A stretch of DNA of 64,000 nucleotides. It comes from Datnioides undecimradiatus. Taxonomy: Eukaryota; Chordata; Actinopteri; Lobotiformes; Datnioididae. The notes under the pieces are model-generated. The model saw nothing but the letters and a program-made list of their open reading frames with translations, did not search any database and was not told where the DNA came from. Positions 1 to 13,375 of the stretch are shown here, one piece after another. The stretch is taken from the NCBI GenBank assembly GCA_008933995.1, contig WARS01000014.1, positions 5,751,192 to 5,815,191 of the forward strand. Direction: 5' to 3'. A program made the translations under genes and the position numbers. Within the stretch, counting starts at the first letter, position 1. Every line of letters starts with the position of its first letter.

Positions 1-1757
1 AAGCTGATTGAGGAGCGTTCTTCAATCACGATGGGAAATTCCTCACAATGCATTTTGCAAACCTCGAGCATGTTTTATTACTTATTCTCTGCTATTTTAT
101 CACAGTAAGAGCATAAAGCATTAAACAGTATACCAGCATCCTAGGACTGCACTTTTATAAATTTGAGGGACTCATTAGAGACAAACAAGAGTCAAAATTG
201 ATGCATCACAGGATGAGATGTCCTGGCTCTTATAGACCCAGTATGGTTCAATCCATTAGTACCTTCAATCCTACATTTCGCCAAATGCTCCTTGATAGTG
301 CCTTTCATTAAACCCCACCTGCGTGACAATGTCCATGTCCTGCCGCCTCTCTGAAACTAGTTTGTGTCTCTCTAACCCATCTGACGTCACTAGGATTGTT
401 TTTAGACAAAGACCCCTCAGAGTAGACGCAGGACATCGCACAACTGTGTCACAGGTTGTGTACTATTTTCCCATGACTGAATGAACTGACTGTGATGTGA
501 AATCAGATGCGTGCACTTTTAAACATGAAGAGTAGTTTAGGTTAGTTTACAGCCCTGCATGTTTTATGAAAAAAGTGCATAGATAAGAATACTTTAGAAT
601 ATTTTAAAAGTAACCTGAATCTATTTATCTGTCATTCTCTCCATGCATTAGACTTTGAAAGCTTTTGAAAATGAGAACAATGATCAAAAAGTTTTTTCTG
701 AAAGAAAAAGGATGAGTGCAACGAGGCGCAGGTGAGGCTAGATGAGGTGGGGGAAGAGTTATCCTCTGTTGCTGTAGCAACAGAGTCAAGAGGACGAGAG
801 AGCGCCATCGTGTCACCTTCAGGTTCAGGGAGGTGATGAAAACTAATCCAGCTCGGTGGGTCTCAAATGTTTTGTTACATGGCACTTCATTTATGAAAAC
901 TGATATATCCAAGACACAGCTCTACATATGATCACAGCTGTGTGAAATATCATAAACAGTGCTAATTTCAAGACAGACCAGCGTGTGACAGCACACACAA
1001 AACCACTGTATGTGCATCTCTGCAGCTGATTTGGTGATTGAACCATGTCCACTGAGATGAGTAGCTAGCTAGTTTAGTTAAATTTAAAAAAACAAACCAT
1101 GTCAAGCTAGCAACAGGTCCTGGTGTCTCCATTGCAAGCAGCTTCTATTAAAACATGATTCCTAATATGTTTTTTTATGTTATTAATATTATTTATAAAG
1201 TCAATTACTTCATCATCCCACGGGACAATAATGTGTCATCTGGGTCAGACAGGGTAAATATCTATTTTGATGTCATGTTGTGAAAGCCTGCCATATGACT
1301 GAAACCTTTCAGCTGAGCTTATGTAACTTATATTTTACTCTGAAACAGCTTGAAAAAGGTGCAATTACTGGATGAAAGCCTAACGATTTCTGAGCTGAGC
1401 ACCCAGTGTTTTCAAGATTGCAACAACATCTCATATTAAACCTTTTCTAAAGGCGGTGTGAACTGATTTGCAGTATAACAAGATGTAAACCCAACACTGG
1501 CATATTATCACCTTATAAAGTTGTGTTACATAAAGGGACATTTTTTGGAAAAACATTAGCTTTCTACACATCCAGCAGACAAAGAGCGACGTTAGCATTT
1601 TGAGTAGTGTTTCTAACATAATGAAAGTAAGTCCACTATTCATTCTGCTTTAGTTCTGCTTTGGTTTCAACCAACACCTGAAAATAGGACATTCATGCTG
1701 TTAATGAGATTGAGCCAAAAGTGGACTGTAAAACCAAAATACTAAAAACCTCCACAG
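1..1757. other. intergenic, no gene seen
   Basis: AT-rich sequence with short open frames only. None shows family similarity, plausible splice sites or protein-like composition. I see no promoter or RNA gene here. Confidence 0.6.
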
Positions 1758-2352
1758 TAGTGGTGTGCAATGCTGCAAGATACTGCAAGATAGATCCAAT
1801 ACCAAGTATATACAGGGCCAGTATTGCAGATACCAATACTTTTTAATAATTAAGGTGGATTCATGATCAAATTGCTAAATCTGAATTAATTTTCATGACC
1901 TTTAAGTGTTTTTGTGATGTTTCCTTTGGATTATTAATTAGTTAAAACCCAGGATAGAATTTGGTCAAGGTTTATGCGTAAATAAAAAATACCTTATTAT
2001 CATAATAAACGTTTTTGTTCAGAAACAATAGAACAGCAACAAAACTATTTTCCCCGTACATTGTCATGTCTGGATTTCTTTTTTTATTAAATAAACATAG
2101 TGCACAAAATTATCACTCAAGACCAAATTAAAACAAATTCTGTTTTTCAGGTAGAGTTCAGAAACTGTGACAGGAGCGGCACTTACATAGACACATAGAT
2201 AGCCAGGTCGCCTCTTTGATGAAACCGCAGGCGCGCTTACAGGAGAGAAGCTGAAACTTAAGTATCAATCTCATTACACTGGCATTGATGAATATCAATA
2301 CCAACATTGGTATCGATATTCATCAATATTTGGATCAATCCGCCCACCACTA
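1758..2352. mobile_element. non-autonomous hAT-like element (MITE), about 595 bp
   Basis: The left end reads TAGTGGTGTGC and the right end is its inverted counterpart (GCCCACCACTA), so both ends begin TAGTGGTG with one mismatch soon after. The flanking 8-mers CTCCACAG (1750-1757) and CTCCACTA (2353-2360) agree at 6 of 8 positions, as expected for an aged 8-bp hAT target duplication. There is no transposase frame inside. The right half contains a long hairpin (2284-2327) and repeated ATCAATA/GATACC words. Family placement as hAT rests on the 8-bp duplication and the terminal sequence. Confidence 0.6.
2284..2327. repeat. 21-bp inverted repeat with 2-nt loop
   Basis: Arms 2284-2304 and 2307-2327 are reverse complements with one mismatch, separated by CA. 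It lies inside the hAT-like element near its right end and could form a cruciform or foldback RNA. Confidence 0.8.
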
Positions 2353-5300
2353 CTCCACTAATGTATGATACATTATCCTCCACTGTTGGTATCTAAACAC
2401 TGGAAAGAGCTTTAGGTCGGCTTGAAACATGAGCAGTATTCAGGTCTCCATTTATTCCATTAGAATATACACATAGAAAAAGTTGCTACTACTCTCCTCT
2501 AAAGGGAAACGCGGGAGACAGTGGGAAACTGCAGAAAATTGTGCATTTCTCCATGATTGTCACATTTCATGCATGGCCTGCAGTTAAGCACTACTACAAA
2601 CCTGATATTTGGCGCAACCAGACTTGATTTGCCACACAGCTTGGCAGCCCCCACCTCGCTGCTGAGAGGGAAACAACAAGCAGTTAGTGAACCAGAGTGC
2701 CTGGTGAGTCCTGAACCTCGGTTCATTTGTGGACACATTATAAACCCAAGCTGTCTGCTCAAAAGCAACATTAGATCTTTTGTTTGGTCCCTTTAGTATC
2801 CTCAGGTATAAAGCAGTCGGAGGTTAGTTAGGTCAGAAGACATAACCCTGCACTGTGTAGCTTACTGACGTCACATCACATGCTTCCTGCATATTGAAGC
2901 TCAGACTTTTCAGTCAGTTGCGTCAGTGCGTGTGTCGGCGTGTGTTTGTGTGTGTCTGTGCACGCTCATACCCGAGCATGTCTACGTGAGACACATACAC
3001 TTTGAATATGGCCACTGGACCCACATCAAAGGACACGTGCAGATTGCATTTTCTTTACTTTCAGAGCACAAGGTTAAAGGCCAAGCCGGTGGGTTTTGGT
3101 CACCCCTGCGTTTATGTTCAGTGAGACAGACAAACAGCTCACAGACAAGTTAATAGCAGTCTGGAGCCTGAAGAGACACTGGAGTCAAGCTATGTCAGGC
3201 TATTACTCAGACATCTGTCAATCACTGTGTGCATTACATATTAAACCCCACAGTGACACCTCTCAGACTGCCCACTCCATAACACCATGTAACACACACA
3301 TACTGACTTCCTGCTGTTTCAGCCCTGGTTTGCCCCCCTCTGCACGGCCCCCATCCTGCTTTAAGAGTTTGTCATTACTCTAACAGGAAGCTTGTGAAAA
3401 GTACAACAGTGATTGTGTATTCCAGGGACTATATTTTGAGCCACCGGTGTATTTTTGTCCGCTCTGTGACGCACGCAGAGAGAAAGGCCCCTCAGTTTGT
3501 TTGACTTTTTATCACCACATCACTTCTCCAAATCATATAAAGCCTCTTGGCATTTGCAAAAACGGCTGTTTTCCTTTGGACAAGTAAAGATGATCACCCT
3601 TTTAAAATGGCTAATGTGAATCGCTCCAAGCACACTCAGTTATTCCATAACCTGATTATTCTAATCAATTAAAGCTGTTAATACAGTCCCCTGTGGTTAC
3701 AGTGCAGCTGTTCATAACAGCAGCCACAGAGCTGTCATTCTTCTCTTCAATCATCTTGCCACAGGCGGGACTTACTGAAGCTTTTCCTCTTCTCCAAACC
3801 AAAAGATCAAGGAGAGCTGAATATATAACGTTTACTGAAAGTTGCATAAAAAGCTGGAGCTCTACAGCAGTTCACCAGCGACCCTGACAATAAACCAAGC
3901 CTAAATCGAGCTCGGTGTGTTCGAACAATGCCCAGAAATCTTAACAAAGACCAAGAGCGTCATTGACTTGCAGATGTTTTATAAAGAATTCTTCTTCTTT
4001 CACCACATTTCACTCATTGCCTCTGTGATCCATCCAAACCAGTGTAATCTTAGTCGGTGTAATCTTAGCAAAAAGGAGTCCACAGCTGTGGTGTTTATAT
4101 CTCCAGATACTAGATCCGCAGTAGGAGAGGATTTTAATGCCAAAACTGCAAAAGGATGTTTGGCAAAAAAAAAACCTTGAGTTTGGGAAAGAATATTCAA
4201 ACAGAAAGCTCTTTGTTCAGGGTCAAAAGAAACAATCGCTTTGCAGCTCTCAGCTCGAGCGTTTCTCTGACAACAGAGGCAGAAAACTTCTTTGTAAGTC
4301 AATGAGGTGAAAAAAAGAGGATTTAGAATGACTGAAGCAGCGAGCATGGAAATTAAAGGCGAGGGAAGCGGTGATACAGCGGTCACTAACACACCGCAAC
4401 AAGTCCAGTGGCGTGCAGTCAAAAGTGGGTCATTCTGGTAATAACCCAGTTAGACTCCCGGTCAATTTTTTTTTTCTTTTACACATTCATCACTGCCTAC
4501 AGTGAAATGTACTGGGCTGTTTGAAGGCTCTTTTTGTCCCACGATAAATTTGTTTGGGGCTGCACACATGCAGCGTCTGTGCAGGCTGTCACAATTTATC
4601 CAGACCAAAACAGACAGCTGTAAACAAATATTGGCTCCTGAGGGAGAAAGCCGAGGTTTGGCTCTGAAACATTCTCGCCACATGGTGGAAAGTCAACCTC
4701 AACAAAAGAACCGTAAACTCTGGAGCATGCAAGTGTCATGATTTAGATTATTATTACTTATTCTAGCAAGTCATTTGAATGAATTATTGGCTTATTTCAT
4801 ATGAATAATTATAGTTATTATGTTAGTTATCAGCTGATTTATTGTCTATAATGCAAGCACCAGTGTCCAATGAAAGCATGCATTCCCAAAATGTTACATA
4901 GTTATGGAACAACAGCCTTTTTTAGATGACGATTCAGTTGTTACAGAGTTTAATGGGTCTTTAGAGGATTTGAACAGCCACAGGTAGGTGGATCTTTTCA
5001 ATCCATGAAGCTTCAATCCTCCAGTTATCAGGTTTTCTCTGAAGTGGACACCACTGAGCCCCAAAACAACCAAATATATTAAAGGTTATCAGACAAGCCA
5101 AAATATGACTAAATACATCCATCAGTACCATCAATCAATACTATGAGTTATAGTGAATATGAAAAGTTTGACTCTTCTGCTTCAGTTGGATAAAAATACA
5201 GAGCTTTTGTTTATTAAACTGCAGCAATGACAGGAATGTGTGGTTTAGCTAGCCGGCTAACACTGGTGGTTAACACAATTAGCATGAGCGTGTCAACTAG

Positions 5301-8300
5301 CGGGCCAAATCTAACTCTGAACATATATATAGTGCAGTTGCTACACCTGCGCAGGTTATAATGATCATGCAGTCCCTCACTGAATTAAATGCATACGCTA
5401 GGTCCAGAAACACGCGTATCACTGTTTTAAGTTAAAGGGAAAAGAGAAATACAAAACTGTTTTGCTCACTGATTCTTTGTTAACAGAAGTTTAATATTTC
5501 AGTTTTTGAAACAGTATTATGAATTAATTTATCCAGTTATGTCAAACCTTTTACAGCTTTTTGTCGTCAAACAGATGCACAATCATTTTTTTCATTCTAA
5601 CAGGACTACTTTTATTTGGCTTGCTTATTAAACTACACTGAATGTGTTTTAGGCTGAAACTGCATTTTGCCTCTTTTGTTCACCACCAAAACCTTATCCC
5701 TTCTTATGCAGAATCTGTTTATAGAGATTAGAGTGTCCTTCAATGAAATAACAGTCATACTGGTCTGCACACATCTGCATCACCTAGCAACAGTAAAAAC
5801 AAGTTGTATGATGTACAATGTATGTTAACCAACATGCATCATGTCTCATAAAATTACATTTTTAAAAAAACAAAAGTCCAGTCAGTGTGACACTCATTCT
5901 TTATAAAGCTGCTCCAGGCAAGTAAGTCTGCAGAGAGGAAACCACAGCGTATACAATGATATCAGATACCGCGCACTCAGTATAAAAACATCTATAATAC
6001 AACATAATCATACTTTCTCCAGACACGGCTGAGAATGTTAAACACTATAAAATGACCTTCCCGCTGTGTTTACTGCTGAGAGGATTTATGAGTTTTAGAA
6101 TAAAACAGAACTGGAATAAATTACAAGTATTTTATGTTTGTTTTACACGTGGAGCTTTTAAAGTCCTTTTCCTGAAGGCATCACAAGACACAACACTAAA
6201 ATGACATGACAAACAGACTCATCATTCATGTATTTACACTTTAAAGTGAGACACAAAGAAAAATAGAAGTTAAAAGGTCGAACATGATAGAGGAAGAGCA
6301 AAATAAACTGACCCTAAACTAAAGAGTCTCATATTTTTCACTATTATTGATAAACAATATTAGTGCATTTTGTTTTATTTTTCATACTATGACACCCCTC
6401 TGATCTTTGCTTCCCTTAAGCTAAGATGGGAATGACATTTGTCCATATCTAATTTGTACATTTTAACATCGTCATCATTTCTTCTGCAAGGAATTTTCAT
6501 TTTCAAGTTTGAAGTATCACCTCACTGCTGATGCTACTGTGTGCAACCTGTCTGATCGAGCCGCATGTCTACCTATGACTCGTTGCTTCATTCATTCACC
6601 AAAGCCCATTTGAATTGGATTGTCTTTAGATGCTTCTTGTTGCAAATATTGTTATAGGCAAATGATTTAGATCATTCACAATGCATATATGTAATTTAAT
6701 TAAGAGTCTTAAAACCGTCACTTCAATATTTTGTTTGTGTTTCACAAAAATCCCTTCCAGCTTCTGGGGAAACAGATAAAAGTCTGTTTTTTTCATCCAG
6801 ATGGTCTGGAAATACCTTCTGAACAGCAGTAATGTTGTTTCAAAGATCACTGTGTATTTATTAAGTACATCAGATGCTCAGCTCATGTTATAGAGCCAAA
6901 CATTGCTCAAACCCACAGACGCTTTATTTCAAATTCTGGAGGAAATCCCAAAGTTTCCACAAACAGAAAACATGTCAGAGTGAGGTTTTTTTCTTCTTTG
7001 GGGGGTATAAAATAATGCAGATGACATCTGGAATAGTGGGTTAGTGGAAATATCCTATTGCTTCAATTAAACCTGATGTTAAGGGAATAAAATGGGAAAA
7101 CAGATGTTCTGGAGATATTCTACCTCAGAGAAGTCTTTCAAAGACATAGATGTAGGGCTAATCCTGTTATTTGGACTGACTGGGCAGAGTCCTACATGCT
7201 CAGTAGGATTTAAACGTAACGTAAACAATGCAGGCCTGAAGCGGTGGGTCGTTATATGTCTGTAGAAAGCCCCTGATGTGTGACTGCATGGGTGGGTGAG
7301 GGGTCACTGTGGCGGGCTGGATACAGGAGAAGATACCAACAGGGGTTAATGTTGTTTATTTTCTCCTTCAAGTGGCCATTGTGTTTGCTTCCACCCATCA
7401 CATGACACCTGGTCACAGTCTCCTCATCAGGGTTGTCCTCAACCCCTCCACTATCACAAAGGCACACACACACACAATCACACACTCAGACGCACACAAT
7501 GGGCTGCCTGTTATCCCCAACGAGTGTACAGGAAGCCTCCCCACCAGATTTGAGTTGACTGAAGAGGGCCCAAATCATGATGTTGGCATGGTCCCGCAAG
7601 AGCCCCCTCGCTGACCCTACATCTTCATCAATACAGGCCATTGATGCAGCACCCGTTTCCTGCAATTAATGGACAACAGCACCTCTCATTATCATTATTA
7701 ATGTGGTCAACACTGACACAGAGCATACGACCATGGCGAATGAGTCACTTTCGCTGCCCTCTTCTGTGTTAAATCTGTATAATTAGAGATTAACATGTAA
7801 TTAACTGAGACAGTTGCCGCTATAACATGGGACAATAGCTTTTACTGTGGTTGTTACAGGGCTTGTAATCAGGATCGCACGGTGAAAAAACCATAATGAG
7901 GCTCTTAACCTTGCTCGCTTTTTGTCGTCATTAAACTTTATGTTCTCCAAACAATTCAAGTTAGAAAAAAAACTTAAACTTAAAAAAAAACATTTTATAG
8001 AGTTCAGATGCAGATCTACGGAACATGAGAAGCTATTAGCTTTGTCAAAGTTTGGAGACACCGAGTCTGAAACGTAGATGATCTTCTGCTTGTTGGTTTA
8101 GAAGAACTTCCCGGTGTCTCACAGCTCATGTGGGAAATTAGGACTGGATCGAGAACTGAGGATTTGCTCGCATTTTGTTCAACAAGATTATCTTGTACAT
8201 TTGAGACATTAAGGCGTGTAATTAATGTCGCACAATAAATGTTTCTCTGGACCACAGAAAAACAATTTCTGCTGACATCGGAAATATGGCAAAGGAACCC

Positions 8301-11300
8301 CCAACTCAAACATCTACTCCTCCCCCTCCTCCACCTCTTCCTCTCATCCCTGATGGTGGTGATGATGGTACAAGATGTTTTTGGAGACCTCCTGTCAGTG
8401 TAGCGGAGGAAAGAAAAATATAAAGCAGATGTCCAGCTGGGTTTGTAAGCACAGCCAAAATCCCACAACAGCATCCATGTTGACAAGCGAGAGCATAAAT
8501 TCTGACGGGACGTTGTGCTCACAGCCACTAGGTCAGAGATTTCATAGCTGACGGCATTTTATTTTTCACTGCCGTTGTTGTCCTAGAATCTCTTCAGGTT
8601 GCTTTGAGGGCAGCATACCTGCACATACATACACAATCATAGCAGTCATTTCCAAAGCCTGAACCCCAGGTGGTCAGTGCAAATAAGGCTGTTCTGCTGT
8701 CAAATCAGCATCTCAAAACAAATTTTCCTGTAGTCTTTTGTGGGAATCGGACTCAGATGTGTGCAGATGTGTTTTTTTTAAAGCAACCATTATCCCCTTC
8801 TGTCCTTTCCCACTTCTAACCGGGCTTGTTTGTAGTATAAAGGAATCTGTGAAGTGTCTTTGCTGCAGATGTACAGAGTATACTTATGTGACCGAAAAAC
8901 AACTGGCAGCTTTGTGTCCCCAATTACACCATCTGCCAGCCAGTAATGGAACACATGATGCGGCCGGGGAGCCCCTCAATTGTAGAAATGACCTGGAGAT
9001 TTGCATGCACACACAAACGCACAGCAAACACACAGCAAACACACAAGAAGCCACAGCAGACAAATGACTGCTGGCTGGACAAATACTCAACATTCCTCAG
9101 GGGTGGCCACACACAGACACACACACACACACTTGCATTTACACGCACCAGGGTGACCTTTCAACGAGAGGACAGATGACTTTACCACATCTTTGTCTGC
9201 AAGCATCTGCTGAAAATGTCCTTGAGCAACACATCTGTCCTCCACTAGATCTGTGTGAACTGTTTGATAGCTGGTCCCGTGTCTGACCTCTATGTAGTGA
9301 GGCACCATGCAGGCACAGATGAACTCCTTCAAAGGAAATTCCTGTGTTTTTTAACCTGTAATCAGTATTTTTCTCAGAATTGTGGTCACTCTGACACTCT
9401 GGGATTCATGTTGGGCGTAGTGGTGTTAAAATGGTGTTTGTTAGGCTTGGGCTGCTTTTTCTATCATCAGGGTGGTTTGTATTATTGTACCTGGGATTCT
9501 GAGTTCAGTGGGATCAGCTTGACACACAATGACCTACAAATAACAACGGACAGATCCAAAGGTCATGTTAGTCATATTTCAAAAGAACATTACGATTTGG
9601 GCTGTTTTTAGGGAGACTGGATGAGTTCTAGGTCCTGACTGAGTTACTTTAGTCAGTCCACTGATTTACACTGACACAGAGCAGTGATCTCAATGAATCT
9701 GCAGTTCTTTTTCCAACTTCCCTAACATTATCCTCAGAAAAAAGAACTCCACCGGCATGAGGAACTTGCACCACAGGCAACCAGTTGGATCAACTACAGC
9801 ATAGATTCAGATCCAAAGCACAGTGTGTATGCCGCTAAAATCAAGTGGAAGAGGAAAGGTGACGCAAAAACAGGATGAAGAGGGCTGAGAGGTACGCCAG
9901 ACTAAACTATCATCTCTCCATATGTTTAGCAACCATAAACAACATTCAAGTTTGTCTTTTTAGGTTTTTCATTTTTGTTATGACTGCAGATTTTCGCAAG
10001 GCCATGGCAAAAGAAGGGAGATGCACGTGCTCGTACAGCGAAGGCCAAACAGCCCTATTTCTAGAAAGAAACAACAACAAAATACATGAACTAAATATAG
10101 AAAATGATCAGTCAGTAGGCCCTCAGCGTCAATGAGTGGTGGTGTGAATGTGTGTCCAACCAAACAAAAGAAAACGTGAATCTAGTTGCATGAATTCTTT
10201 TTTTTTTTTTGATCATGTATCTGAAGGAGACACAGGCAGCAGCTGAAGACACAAACCTCATCACTCCTACTTTTTGAAAGCAGAGAGTGCAAAGTTAGCC
10301 TAAGAAACCTCAGATGCCTCAGGATGAAAAATGCTTTAATTTCCTTTTCAGGGTAGAAACTAATGGCCACTTTTGCAAAACACAGGATATTATTCATATA
10401 GTAATCCACTCTAATCAAATTTTTTAAAAACAAACATGGTCATGGCTTTTAATATCAGTGACAGTTTGGGGGATTTTTAGGTCAGTTTGTTAAAGTCATT
10501 TCCAGTTCAGGATTTTTTTTTAAACTAGGCCATCTCAGCCAGGATTGATTGTAAAAAAAATAACTGATAAATTTTAAGGTTGTCAGATTTTCCAGAGCAC
10601 ATGAACACAGTCAGCCGTGACAGCAGGAGATGGATGGACAGAAATGGCCCAACTGGAGAACGCAACGTGCCGCTCAGCTGCCTCAGTCTTTTTTTTTAAA
10701 ACAGCAGAGCGAAGACAGACAGAGGCGAGAGGAGGAAAGGCTGCAGCATGTCGAAAATTCAAATCAATGAATATATGAAAGCAGGACTAAGACTGCAAGC
10801 AAAATAGCGATATTGAAAACACATGAGGATGTTTTGTCAGCTGTGGATCAGCATGAAATCTTTAGGTTGAGTGAATACAGCAGGGACTGAAACAGCCTCC
10901 CCCACCTGCACAACAGCCAGCTCACTGTCTGCTCTCAGGAGCACCAGATGACAGCACACTGTCTCTGGTTTTCTGTTTCTCTTATCCATTTCCAGTCTGT
11001 CAGTGTCCCTTTCTTTCTCTGTCTACCTCAATCTCACCTTTTACATCAGCAACCATTGCCCTTTGACTTTTAAGTTTGGTGCCAAAGAACGAGGAGAGTC
11101 ATGGTCAGATAATGATGTTTGATAATGACACCTTGTGAAAACAACATTGAGCCAGAGTATACACACATCTTAAAAAAACAATAAAATATGACTGTGCAAC
11201 ACCAGTTTAAGATTGCATGTAAATCACAGATTGCTTTATAATTTCCAGAAGTGGCAGCGCACATGATCGTAAATGAAAAGGATGGAAAGGTTTAAAGTCC

Positions 11301-13261
11301 TTGATTTAATTTCCCTCCACCTATCTCTGCTGCTGTCTTTGTGTGTTAGCAGTTTCCTGTGCAGGGCCGTTGTGTAGAGGAAGTACCCACCTATCCTGAC
11401 TGTGACACCAGCTGTCTTAACTTTCATATCATTGCTAAACAGGGGCAAAAAAAATCCCCTTTGCCCTGACACTCACATTGTGCGCCTTGCAAAGGCTTCT
11501 TGGCCAATAATAAACCGGATGTGTGCAGAAGGTTTTCCAGTTGTTGATGTCAGCTGGGAGTCACTGTTCCTGTTCTCAGGGTAGAACCGGGCATGAGGGC
11601 TGAGGGAGGTGGTGAGAATTGCTACAGTGTGGGGATGACAAGTGTGTTTAGGTGAGTGCCCATGTCTGTAGCTTTGGGGTTATCATAGAAATACTGTGGG
11701 AAAAAGTCTGTCAAACAACCCCCCAGAACAGAAAACCTCCACACAGTGTGAGGTCACTTAGTCCCTGCATCACACACTGTAGCACCACACCCCCAGAACA
11801 TCCATCAGACCTGAAAGCAGGTTGGCGGATAGTGGGAATATCAATGACAGATTTAGATTTGGCTTATACATCAAAAGATACATTCCAACTGTCATTCCTT
11901 GGCATCTGCTCAAACAATACTCATACATCTTTAAGTCTATACAAATGTTTCCTCTGCAGCTTTTCTGACTGCTGCTAACTAAAAACTAGGCAGGAACATA
12001 GGAAAAAGTTATTAGAGAACTAATGGTGTTTTCTTTGGCAGGACTATGATCACCTTACTCCATCTTCTATTTGTCTGTTTTCCAGTTTTAGTTTAGCTTC
12101 AATGATCGCCTGGATTTGAATCCAGCAGCAGAAATGAAAGGTCCAACCGTTGCTCCATTGATCCATTTTCTGTTTGGACCTCATCCAAGAATCATTCTTC
12201 CTTTCTGCTGACAGGGGAGCTCTATCATGGCTCTGACAGCTAAGGAACAAGCCTCATAATTGCGCCTCCTGCATAACACTGTGTATTAGGTTGTTTTAAG
12301 TGTCCACCTACCCTAGCTGCACAGCAGAACAGAAGTCAGCAATGCTGCAAGGCGCAAACCTAACTGATGTCATCTGCTTGGATGAACATCAAACAAGCAT
12401 TGTTTGCATAAGGTAAGAGTGCACAGATCAAGAGCTTTTACCATCCTACAAAACAGCTAACTGGTTGGCTACGATCTCCCCTCTGGTTCAAGAGTGCATG
12501 ACTTCAGGAATGCAGAGATGCACAAAATGAAGGTCCTGACCTTTGCTGCCAATCAACACCAAAAAGGACATGGATGAAGTTTCACCATACTAAAAAAGCC
12601 GGACCAAAGCCATCTTGCTAATCCCAAGACTGCACTCGACAGGAAATGATTCATGCGTACTGTTGGAAAGGACTGTGGGTCCTCTTCTTTGTGCTTTTCA
12701 TCATGAATAACCTCTTCAATCTGATAATCCAACCTGTACCAACATGATTCTTTGAAGATTTAATCCTTGTGCATCTTGTAATCTCTTTAAGACAATGCTT
12801 TCCATTGGGCGACAGGTTAGCACAGTGCCAGAAACAGGTGAGTCCATGTATACCATAGTGCTGTTAGACCATGGATGATTGGCAGCTTACCGAGTCAGCA
12901 CGTACAGTACATGTGTAGTCTTGACACTGGAATTTAGACTTGTCCTGAAAAAAAAGAGCCAACATAGAATCTCTGTAGTTTTTGCCATCAATGATCTTTG
13001 GATGAATGCCAGAGTGCAACTTGTTGACAAGCTACCACAGTGGAGTTGTTTGCTCCTCATCCGCGGTTTGCAATTCTGCATGAATAACAATACAGTGTTC
13101 GTTATCCTCCTGTGGAGTCCAGGGAAATTTCCAATGCCTGGAACATAGAAGTAAGTATTTTCCAGGTCTATGATAGAAAACAACTACTGCCCCCTGCCGC
13201 CCCCCAGTAACAGATCCAAGAGAGGTTTCGTGTCCCGGCTCTTGGATGTAGACAGCATATG
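2353..13261. other. gene-free intergenic region
   Basis: No frame in this stretch shows a recognisable protein family or an exon series with matching phases. The longest open frame, on the minus strand at 8016-8528, has no domain, no supporting splice sites and a biased composition. There are short CA tracts (7460-7500, 9000-9050, 9109-9132). A possible conserved non-coding block at 7640-7800 is discussed in the findings. About 5225-5290 has GCTAAC/TTAGC words reminiscent of a dispersed fish repeat, too short to place. Confidence 0.55.
9109..9132. repeat. (CA)n microsatellite
   Basis: CA dinucleotide tract interrupted once by AG. It inflates several overlapping open frames on both strands that are not genes. 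Confidence 0.85.
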
Positions 13262-13375
13262 GAGCATTGTGGTGGTCCAGTGGTTGACATGACATGAAAC
13301 ATACTGCGAATGCAATGATCCTGGTTTGATTCCAAGCCAGGGACATTGGTTTCATGCTGCTTCTCCTCTTTTTTC
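13262..13375 (+). mobile_element. tRNA-derived SINE fragment
   Basis: A box-like TGGTCCAGTGG (13273-13283) and B box-like GGTTTGATTCC (13323-13333, one mismatch to GGTTCGATTCC) lie 50 bp apart, as in a pol III internal promoter. The 3' side is pyrimidine-rich (CTTCTCCTCTTTTTTCC), as in tRNA-derived SINEs of percomorph fishes. No intact acceptor stem or tRNA fold is apparent, so I read a SINE head, not a tRNA gene. Confidence 0.6.

Noticed and set aside
8016..8528. 170-codon minus-strand open frame
   Set aside because: No domain, no splice-supported neighbours, irregular Ser/Arg composition, and no family resemblance.
8884..9332. Several Cys- and Val-rich short frames
   Set aside because: Translations of CA/GT microsatellites and neighbouring sequence.
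13262..13375. Possible tRNA gene
   Set aside because: A and B box-like motifs are present but no acceptor stem or complete cloverleaf. Better explained as a SINE.
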